Below are positions 13,370-22,737 of a stretch of DNA of 64,000 bases, piece after piece (the first letter of the stretch is position 1; every line of letters starts with the position of its first letter). The notes beneath the pieces are model-generated. The model was not told the origin of the DNA and made no database searches. It was given only the letters and a program-made list of their open reading frames with translations. Made by a program: the position numbers and the translations under genes. The stretch comes from Chaetomium olivaceum (taxonomy: Eukaryota; Ascomycota; Sordariomycetes; Sordariales; Chaetomiaceae): contig JAYWVB010000075.1 of the NCBI GenBank assembly GCA_039881045.1, positions 1 through 64,000 of the forward strand. Reading direction: 5' to 3'.

Positions 13370-15455
13370 ACGGAAGCACATGACGCTTTATGGTCTAGCG
13401 CAGAGACCGGACGGAATTAGATCTGGCGTGGCCTCCGGGAGACGGACGACAAGGTCAGTTCAACGCCAGAGCTAGCAACTCACACGCCCAAATGGGCCAT
13501 GCTGACATCTGGAGGTGAATTTTAGCCCGTACGAACAACTTCACATTCTGGGCGCCCTACGCAGTATCGGCCATTCATCGTGAAGGTCGGCGTGGGGTAA
13601 ATGAATTTGTCATGTCGCTTTTAAGCCTCGTGATCGGACGCTGGCTGCCCTTTCTTTATCATCCAGTCTCTGACCTCGGCCTTATCCAGCCCGGCATTGT
13701 TGCGGATGGTGGCCGATGCGACTTAGGATATGTTGCTGGGGGTTTCGTCCGAGCGGCTGCTGAAGAGAGCTGAAAATGAAACGGCTATTTGGCTCGTTGG
13801 ACTTTGACTTGGGCCAGGTGGGCGAGCAGCAACAAGACCCTGCCCAAAGTTGGCATTGAGAGGGATGTCTACTTCACAAGGACGTCTGGCTCCGGTGGGT
13901 AACAAGGTTGGCTGCCCACGAATAGATAGTGCATGCCCCATGCGATTCAAGACGAAGATGCATGCTTAGGAGCTGCCAGAACTGCGGTCGGCTACGCAGC
14001 GGGGAGTCTCTGGTCAATGTTTTTGAAAATCAGGGTAGAGATACCCCTCTATTTACAATTGACACTCCGCCGCTCAATTCCACCAGAGCTGTCCGGTTTC
14101 GATGGTAAACCGTGAATGGACTTAAGAAGTCTTCGCTAATCCAAAGGCTACTTTTGAGATAGTGTCGCTCGTTCCATACTGTGCCATGAAAACATCGAAT
14201 TTGACTTTTGAGTTTCAGGCATTGACTCGACCCAACAGGGTCGGGTAATGTACGAAGGAGACTCGGCCACGGGAGATGGGGTTATTCCGTCCTGTGTCGG
14301 CGCGTGCCTTTACTCCTCATACGGAGCGCTAATGCAGCACCTAATTGGATCCATCGGGACCTGAATTGAACCAGTTCGCAATCAACAACACCTCGGATCG
14401 AGTTTCAAAGTGAGGTGAGATGGTTGCTATGCAGGTGGGACGTTGCGCTGGCTGAAGGATGCCGGGGTTCAGGCAAGGCGAGTGTGCGTGTGCGAAGTGC
14501 GTCATGGATTGAATTGGTCGCTGGTCGCACAGGGCGGGACCCGGCTGCGCCCCTCTTCCGCCTGCCAAGACCCGCCGCCAGCGCAACTCTGGAGCAGGTG
14601 TCTGGCCAACGAGCTGAAAGTAAATAAAAGTCGGTGGTTGGGACAACCACATCAGGGATGCAGCCAGTCGCACCTGCGAATCCCACGCTTGGAAAATCGA
14701 ATGGCGGGCCAGATCTCTGCGCCAGCTTCGTCCCTTTGTCTAGTTTCTCTTTTTTGACAAACGAACATCTTAACCTATCCCACACATACCACACCAGCCA
14801 CCGACATTCGTTGCGCAGATCGAGCTGTCGAGGAATTCCCAAGGTACGAAGCGCACCCTTTCTTTCTTTTCCACATGCCCTGCCATGCCATGCTCATGCG
14901 TCGCACGTTCCTGGCTTCCCGCTCTTGCATTCCGTCGAACCTAACGCTTTGTGTCGCGCAGTTCACAACAGCCAGCCAAAAGCCTGGCGCATAGCCAAAC
15001 CGGTGTGGTATCACCCATCGCCCCGTCACCCAAGCCTACCTATCTACCCAACTGTCTACCGTCTGTTTGTTGAGAGGCTTGACTATCCGCCAGTTGGCGG
15101 CACTCTCCTTAATCTTCGCTCTCTAGATCTTCTCGTTTTTCTCGAGCAGCCAACCGATCACCCGGTTCGCCATTGTCGCAACTTGCTGCCTTGCCGAGCC
15201 GACGCGAGACCTTCGACCGAGACAGGGAGAAGCCGAGACACGCAAGAGGCTGCTTGCCGCATTCCAGCGCGAAAGCAGCAGGAGGATCAGTGACCTTTCG
15301 GCACCACGGCCTACCATCGCAGCTTCCTACGAGCGCTGCCGCCGCCGGCGCAATCCAGCCCAGCCGTCGCTCCGAAGTTCTCGGAGGACCGGTGCGGGTT
15401 CTACGAGCGGCAATACACAGTCGGGAAGTAGACGAAGTACACAGAGAAGCCCAAT
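13370..15455. other. Intergenic and Fig1 5' region
   Basis: About 2.1 kb between SPC34 and Fig1, both on the plus strand. It presumably contains the Fig1 promoter and leader; the 14.75-15.45 kb part is pyrimidine-rich, as often upstream of fungal start sites. Frames of up to 219 codons are compositionally noncoding-like. Confidence 0.5.
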
Positions 15456-16485
15456 ATGGCGACTAGGTTTCAGTTGGGGTGGTATCGTGAGTACACATTC
15501 CCCGGCGACGCATTTCCACGTGGCGACGCTGCGCTCTGGAACGCTGCGCATAACTCATGAGGCATTCCCGACTAACACGTTCAATAGGATGGGTACCATT
15601 CCTGGGGTATCACCATGTGTTGATGATTCTGATTGCGGTGGCGATAATATTGTTGTGTATGTTTCTCTTCACTTCCTCCCTACCGCGCCGTCACTAACCA
15701 CCCACATTGCAGCGCTTCTCCTGGCAGGGTGCTCTTCTTCGTCACCCCTCATTCCCGACATCTTCCTCCTTTCGCTCTACTACCAGCGCTACACGGCCGT
15801 GCCCGACACAGCACAGGTCGACTACAACGTAAACAATGCCATTGCCAACATCGTGGGCGGCGCCCATCTCCAGGCGCGCGTGGGCTTTTTCGGTATTTGC
15901 GTGAGCCCTGACGGTGGTTCGTGGTTGTGCAGCAACAATGCGACAACGCTAGCGAACGAGGTGTCGTTTGAGCAGGATCCGCTCAATCTCATCTGGCTGG
16001 CCAGCCAGTTTAAAGACATGATTGTCTTCCCCTACCTACTGTGAGTTCCGAACCCCTCCCCTCTTACCCCCCCCCCTTCAAAAACCCGGTGGCGCTGACC
16101 ACAAAACCCCAGTATTATCGCCATCATCTTTGCCTTCATCTGCCTACTCCTGCTCGCCACCTTCCCCGGTTGGCACGAGGAGGAGGACAGCGAGGGCTCG
16201 GAGCGCGAGGTCAAGCCGTTCCCGTCGCGGCCCGTCAGCCAGGTCGCGCTGGCCATCATCTTCATCGCCTCTATCTTCGTCCTTGTATCCGTTCTCTGGC
16301 AACACACCGCCTCGGTCGCCGCCAGCATCATCGCCCAGGACCTCGCCAACGGGAGCGTTCTATCAGGTGTCGGCTCCTCCGCCATGGTCATGGGCTGGTT
16401 CAGTTTCACGCTGCTTATTATTGTCACCATCGGCTTGCTGGTCATGATTCTGAGTATGCAGGTGCTAGAGCATATTATGGATTGA
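15456..16485 (+). CDS. FIG1: Fig1-type Ca2+ regulator/membrane-fusion protein
   Basis: Four exons: 15456-15486, 15588-15656, 15713-16040 and 16113-16485; all junctions restore frame, giving 266 residues. The first exon is only 31 nt (MATRFQLGWY) and the first intron has an ACTAAC branch site. Four membrane segments are visible: near residues 17-40 (HHVLMILIAVAIILLSLLLA), near 142-162 (IVFPYLLIIAIIFAFICLLL), near 185-205 (VALAIIFIASIFVLVSVL) and near 240-258. Between the first two lies a luminal/outer loop with the claudin-like motif GFFGICV followed by W-L-C. GCSS after the first segment is also typical. Family members act in mating-associated Ca2+ influx and cell fusion and are needed for sexual development in several filamentous fungi. 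Exon structure was assembled by eye. Confidence 0.9.
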
Positions 16486-17378
16486 TGATGCTTTCTTGCG
16501 ATCTCTTTCTTAAGGGGTGGGGATGACGGATGACGAGGGATTGTGTTGTTGTTTCGATTAAGCCTACGCCATGCGACATATGCGCGGCATGCATGCATGA
16601 CTGGATGAGGATGATGGAAGGTACGCTCGGTATATACGACGTCAGGGCGCGATGGGTGGCAACGTGGGGATGGCAGGTCTTGCCATTGAGTTTGGGGACG
16701 GGCCGATATATCACGACTGGGTGGATGATGGATACCGGGGCAGGGCGGGATGGCCATGGGGATGATGGATATGTGTTGTCATCTCCGCCGGGTTACGGTT
16801 AAACTCACGGCAACGGTCGCAGCCACGAAGCTGCGTCACGATATGGGTGGTCAGATTTGTTATTATGGGGCATGTCGTTTTTCTGTGTTTTTTTGCTCTC
16901 TTTTTTTATATCTCCCTCCCGCCGCGTGTGCAAATAATGGGGGGTGGCAAGCAGGTATTGGATGGGTATATCTCGCTATATGGACGTGTGGATGGTTTCT
17001 CGACGCGCCATATGTGCCTTGTATGGAAGACCTTGTTGGTGTGGTGTTGGTATATAGCGCGAAGCAAGCATAAATGGACTTGGAGTTTCGGTTTGGAAAT
17101 GTTGCTTATTGATCGGTATTAGTTATACGTCTCTATAAAAAATGAGTTTGATTGAATCTAGTATTTGTGAATCTCATACCACTTAATCCTAACTTATAAT
17201 GATAAAATGTAAACAATAATACTCGAATTAAGACTCGGAATTCGAGCTCACCAAATAAATAGGAAATCAACAAACAAAGGGTCGGTTTTTTATCCCCGAT
17301 GGAAGAAGTAGCAATGAAGAAAGAATTCTTAGAAAAGAAAACCCATTTTATAAAGTAAAAAGGAATAGCAAAAGCTCA
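16486..17378. other. Intergenic, AT-rich towards its end
   Basis: No gene seen. From about 17130 to 17375 composition shifts to strongly AT-rich, quite unlike the surrounding DNA, then switches abruptly to a GC-rich hairpin block. Confidence 0.6.
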
Positions 17379-17481
17379 CCGGCCAGCCCACCTCCAGTCA
17401 GTCGTCACTGAGGGAGGGGAGGTGGCCGGCTACGAAACCCCCGGGCAGGTTTACGCCGTTCTGAGGGGGCGTCCCCCCTCA
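17379..17481. repeat. GC-rich block with two further inverted repeats
   Basis: Next to the Pol III-like element are another stem (17379-17395 with 17418-17429, arms of the type CCGGCCA..CCACCTCC / GGAGGTGGCCGG) and a short tight hairpin (17461-17481, CTGAGGGGG / CCCCCCTCAG). Together with 17483-17605 this makes about 225 bp of hairpin-dense DNA. Confidence 0.7.
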
Positions 17482-17482
17482 G

Positions 17483-17605
17483 AAAAACCCCGGGACAGTG
17501 TCGTGGCTCGAACCCGCAACCTCCTCGTCAGGAGGGGGGTGAGGCTGTCCCGGGGGGACCACCGCCGGTTACCATTGGGCTAAACCGTCGAGTGGGCGGT
17601 GGTCC
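17483..17605 (-). ncRNA. Candidate Pol III transcript or tRNA-derived SINE head
   Basis: Read on the minus strand: an A box (TAGCCCAATGG, about 17582-17572) matches TRGYNNARNGG, and a B box (GTTCGAGCC) at about 17513-17505 matches GWTCRANNC. A run of five T at 17487-17483 is a Pol III terminator. The A box sits in the loop of an 11-bp perfect inverted repeat (17595-17605 with 17556-17566). The B box sits inside a second 11-bp perfect stem (17545-17555 with 17488-17498), which closes directly against the T5 run. A canonical tRNA cloverleaf does not fold convincingly (no proper anticodon arm), so this is either a tRNA-derived repeat/SINE relic or a separate structured RNA. Transcription is inference. 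Confidence 0.5.
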
Positions 17606-18166
17606 TGTTGAAAATGACGAGCTTGGATCGGATATATATACCCTGCGCAGGTGCCTGCGGGTGCGTGCGCGTATGTGCGAGTGCCCGGTGACCAGGTCTC
17701 GCCCATACACACAACGCACGTATGTACAGCACATACACACTGGGTCGAATATCTTAACCTACACTGATCGGCTGTGCAAGTGACACTGCTCGCTCAAACT
17801 TACATCAAAGACTACCTAGTATTCAATGTCATTCATGGATAGAAATCAACCCACCAGCTCCCATATGTATGAATAGCTCCACGCCCGGCCATCTGGTTCC
17901 CCCGCCCCCCAAGCAAACCAACTCCAACAACGCCGTCGTCCGCCATGCCAAAGCTGTGATGCTTGTGAGCAGATACACTCGCGTCCCCCCTTATGCAGAT
18001 ACGTTTCCCCAACCAACGGCTGTAAAAGCAGAACAAAGCCATGCTCTCCATTCCGAAATAGATAAACGAATAAACAAACCCTTTCCAGAGCTCCCTTCCC
18101 ATTGACATCCAAAAAGATACTAAAAGAGACCATAACCCAACCTAACCAACCCCACAACTGACATCA
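17606..18166. other. Intergenic, no gene seen
   Basis: Downstream of the GH47 stop. A GTGCGTGCG-like purine/pyrimidine alternating stretch lies near 17645-17680. Nothing else recognised. Confidence 0.55.
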
Positions 18167-21085
18167 TCACGTCGGCCGACGGAAGGGATGCGCCTCGGTA
18201 TTGAGCACCCACTCGTCGAGGGACAGGACGTCGGGGGTTTCAAACAGCAAGTAGAAGTACTTGAGGGTCTCGGCGAGCCAGAAGCTCTCCATGCTGTCCT
18301 GCATGTCACCGGGGTTGCCGGGGACCTTGGTGGTGACGTCGCGGATGGCGCTGTGGCCGGCTTCGGTGCGCGTGGCGTGCACGACGGCCTCGAACATGCG
18401 CCAGCCCTTTTCCTGCCACGACGGGTCGCCCGTGATGCGGTACATGTACCAGACGGATTCGATCGCTTCGGGTCTGGTTGTGCCATCACGCCCGGTTAGC
18501 TTTTACGGAGTTGCTAGGGTGGAAGTATGCTAATGGGTTGGCTTACCTGAGAATGTACCGCGGGTCCCTGAGATTGACGAAGCCCGACGGGATGCCCTCG
18601 TTCTTGATGCGGTCCTCGACGTATTCCTGATGTGTGGTCGGCTTAGTCGGAGCAGGCGGTAGGACGAGCTCCCCTAAAGGCTTCTGGTCCGAAGCATCTT
18701 CGCTGTTGGCGTTGAGATCGAGGCTGCTCTGGAGCTTCTTGGTCTTCTTCTCGGTGGAGGTGGCATGGGAGGGAGCATCGCGGCCCTCCACGGCATCCCG
18801 CTTCTGGTGGTTTGATGCCGGTATTGCGTCTTTCTCCTTCAGTTCAGATAAAGGCTCCTCAGATTGCTCCGGGAGCTTTGTCCGGGCCGCTTCCGCAGCA
18901 ACCTTCATCTGGGCGTCCGCCTGGCGCTTGCGTTCCTCGGCCTGCTTCTGCAGCGCATGCTCCTTCTTGAGCTCTTCCACCTGCTCCTTCCACTTGGCCA
19001 TTTCGTCATAATAATTGGCCATTTCTGTCTCGCGCCGCTCGGCACTAGGATCCAGAGCCGCATACCACGCAGCCTTGTCATAGTGGCAGTCCTCCCGATC
19101 TTTGCAAGGGAAAAGAGTCGCGTACTCGGGCATAACACCGGCGGGCATCGTCTCGTACGCCCATACGCAGCCGTCGGCGAGCTTCTTCCCGATTTCGACG
19201 TCCTCGGGGCGGTCAAAGATCTTGCCGCCGAGGCCAAACATACCGCCTAGAAAACAGGTTAGGTGTGTAACCTCCCACTCGTAAGTCATCTTCTCGATGC
19301 TGCCGTCGGGGCTGTACCCCTTAGCGGAGAAGAGAATGTCCGGGTCGCCTTCGGCCATGGGGCGGAAGAGGAGGTGCTTCTTCACGCCATCGGCCGTCTT
19401 CTCGTGCATGGCGCGGTACTTGGTCTCAAGCCCGCCAAGCATCAGGTACTGTTTGGGGAAGTACTCGTACGTCGAGTCCTGGCTGCCCCCCATGCTGTAC
19501 GAGCCTCCCCGGCCCGCGGCCACCAGGCCTTGTGGGACACACTGCCAGCCCGCGGGCAACTCCTTTCCATCGCCCGGGGCCGGGGTGCTATTGAGGGAAG
19601 CATCTCGCTTTTGCGGTCCGCGGTGGAACCCTGTGTCGACCTCTGCGTCTGCGTCTGCAGGGTCTCCGGCGCTCCGGACTTCGTATCCCGCGGGGGCACG
19701 GCGTAAATCATCGTTGGCGGCCTGCCCCTGCGAGGACGGAGACGGCAAGATGACACTCCGGTTGCAGCCAGAAGCATCTAGGTGTTCGGGGAAAACGCCG
19801 GGGATGGCGGTGCCGTGCTCGCGGTTCTGGAGGTCCTCAAAGGCGTTAGTGACCCGGGCAATCGCGTCATAATACTTGTGGTTGCCCGTGAGCTGAGCTA
19901 AGCGGGTGAACTCCAAACTCATAGAACCGAGCTCAGCCACACCGGCGCTAGTAGATGCCGTTTTCGGGTCCTCGTTGGCGGAGGGCTTCCAATGGTAGTA
20001 AAGAATGGGCAGGCGATTCGGCGTGTCAAAGACGCCCATGAGGATCTCAGCTAGCTCAACAGCCTTGTCCAACAAGATGCTGTACTTGGCGTCTTTGCCC
20101 GTCAAGTCGTAGGCGCCAATCATACCGCCCAGGTAGCGGATGATGGTCTCAAAAACGGGAATATCAGTGCGGTGGGGCGTCGTGGTGAAGTCAATGTCCG
20201 CGACCGCCTTCACAGCATCATCAAACTCGTCCTTCATGCCCATGATCCAGAGAGTGTCGAGCGAGTCGACCAGGGTTGCCGCCCAGCCGCAAAAGGGGTC
20301 CTTGGACCTTTTGCTAACGGGCATGAGCTCGTCGTGGGTCCAGGCATACTTCTTGTAGCCAGACCAAGCATGCTGGGCCTCCGCCTTGATCTTGGCCAGG
20401 CGCTCATGGCGCTTCTCCTTGGCGGCGGGTGATTCTTCGGCGAACGCGAACTGCACCGCTGGGATAGATTTGGGTTTGCCAGTAGGAAGCGGGATGATTG
20501 ACTCCTCGGGCACGGGGAACCACTCCCTGGGCTTCTGCCAGTGGATGGCTGTGGAGGTGACGGGTTCGTCCTCCTGTATTCCAGCGTCCTCGTTTTGCTT
20601 CTGGTACTGGTCGTGGTTAGACGGCGACTCCCTATCCGGCACGGTCGCCGCCTTGGTGGGCAGTCCGTAACCCCCTTTCTCCCCCCCACAGTCTTGAGCT
20701 GAGCAATCCTAATAGTGGTATCCGGATTCGGATCCGGCATGTGGGGTGGGACCGGAGGAGGGTTATGCTTGGGCCTCTGGGGGCCTTCTGGGTCGTTGTC
20801 ACGATCGTGATCATGGTCGTGGGTGTGGTCGTGATCGTGCTCGCGGTCGTCACCGTGTTCATGGTCATGGTCGTCACTGTGCTCGTGGGCGTGGTCGTCC
20901 TCGTGCTTGTGCTCTGGTTTTGATATGGGTGGGGGATCTGGCCCTGTCTGTGTATTGGTTCCCGTCCTGCCATGCCATATCTCCCTCGAATGATCCCATC
21001 CCGAGTTCTTGGAGACGTGATAGAGCAGCACGGTAATGACAAAGGCGCAGACCAGCAGCACGCGGTATCGTCTGAGACGGAGCAT
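18167..21085 (-). CDS. GH47 alpha-1,2-mannosidase, type II membrane protein, one frame break
   Basis: The ATG at 21085 gives a short cytosolic Arg-rich end (MLRLRRYR), a membrane anchor at residues 9-23, then a His/Asp-rich stem. The GH47 catalytic domain follows ([49 protein letters not shown] [43 protein letters not shown]). After an intron at 18546-18474 come [18 protein letters not shown] and the Ca2+-binding NTEAHPF. Acidic catalytic residues typical of the family are present in STYEY and RPEAIES. Two insertions interrupt the domain: a Ser/Pro/Asp-rich one (about 19560-19745) and a Lys/Glu coiled coil (about 18650-19060). The frame breaks once, at the seven-base C run 20691-20697; one more base would give [19 protein letters not shown] and a 948-residue protein. 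The expected role is trimming of Man from N-glycans in the secretory pathway, possibly in ER-associated degradation; which GH47 branch is unclear. Confidence 0.87.
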
Positions 21086-22737
21086 GTTGGCGGTCGGCTT
21101 GGTCGCGGGGAGCCAATGCCCGGGGGGGAGCTCTCGTGTGGGTTGAAGGTTGGGTTTCGAAGTATCGAGGGGTATCGTTCTCAGCCTTGGCCACAGCTAC
21201 CTCTCGACTGGCATGGTTGGGTGTTGCTGATCAACGTGCTCACAGAAAAACAAGACGCTCGAGATTGCCGACAGGGCTCAAAAAGATCAACACAGAAACA
21301 TGGGGCAAAAAGCAAAAAAAGACCAAAATCCAAGCAAGCAAGCAAGCTGCGCTTTAACCTTAACAAGGGAGGACCGACGGAAGCAATGGCAAGTCACAAA
21401 AATAGCCAAACCGGGGGTAAATCGAAACCGACCGGTGGCGGAAAGAAGAGACATGGAGTGCATGGGCTTGATGGATCCGCGCCAAGACGAGATGTGCCGT
21501 CTGTCCCACAATCCCTCCACCTTTTCATGTTGGTTGGAGTGGTGGGAATGAAGTCTTGGCACAGCTGCACGAGAGAGACAGGCAATGAGTGACAGGGCAG
21601 TTCACAAGCTGTCCACGTTGGGCAACTTGTTAATATGCTGCTGAGAGGTGCCTTGTTTTCTCAAACAGGTAACTGCAATTGTATGAGGCACGGCAACGGC
21701 GGGTTCGAAAGCTGCGCATCGAAAACCGGAAGCTTCCAGATTGAAGAGATGGAATTGCCGGTCGTCTCTCCCTATCTCTTTAGTGACTACCTTAGTTAGT
21801 ACCTTAGTTATTGTCCGGGACCTGTTGAAGTAACCTGATAAAAGACTCTTCATAATGTAGCTTTTCGATATTAACCCTATACTACCTCCCATAGTAGGTA
21901 CACGGAGAGATTGACGGACGGCCCAACAAGGACAAAGCTGTCCCCGGATCGAGACCCCGCAGGTTGTTGCGGGGTACGGTTCGTGAGTGAAGACCCTGAA
22001 GGGGTACATTGAATACGGTGGCATGGTCCACGGATATACCGTGCCGGGAGGGGAAGCAGTCCATCTGGTCAAACGACCCATGATTTGCTTTGTAAAGTGG
22101 TAACTCGTCCGTGTATGTACTGCGCAGACCGAGACCATCATAGGCCCTTCAACAAGAAGCCCACAGTATTGAACCGTTTTGCACAACCCTTTGTACACCA
22201 AGGCCGAGAAAGATGTCGTGTCGCGTGCTGTACCAGGTCTATGTAGCTGCAAAGCCTTGAACACTAAGGACCAATTCCAGGTCAAAGTGGAACCTCTGAT
22301 CTGAAGCCCAGCCTTCGCCCAGAAGCCCAGGGACCTGTGGATCGGGGGATTTCCAGGGATTGCATGTGCCGAGATCCGGGTCCTGGGAGCGAATCCACAG
22401 CGACGGGATGGATGCAACGACCACTCGGCACAGACTGTGAGAGGACAGATCAGCAGATCAACTTCCGTTTCTGCCGAGGAGATGCCTCCACATGCCATTC
22501 GTTCTTACTATGTACTGTGTATGTGACGGTGACTTATATCTCTCAGTTGAGGATGTTTTATCCAAAATCCTCGCCCACCCAATCCTTGCCGCTTGCTATG
22601 ACCTACAGACATGCACCAACAGAAATTCGACTTGGTAAACGCAGCCGTAGCCAATGCCGGCACTAGCATCGGCTTTCACACTTCACTCCTTGCACCCCCA
22701 CTTTGAACAACTCATAGTTATCCTCACTCGCCCTCCA
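21086..22737. other. Intergenic, no supported gene
   Basis: About 1.65 kb between GH47 and BCK1, both on minus. A 298-codon open frame (22498-21602, minus) has no motif, no homology I recognise and no sign of coding composition; it is treated as chance. Confidence 0.5.

Noticed and set aside
14634..15293. 219-codon plus-strand frame upstream of Fig1
   Set aside because: Pyrimidine-rich leader/promoter composition, no motif, and overlapped by other chance frames.
17483..17605. Functional canonical tRNA gene
   Set aside because: A and B boxes are perfect, but no proper anticodon arm or acceptor stem can be drawn; reported instead as a Pol III-like element.
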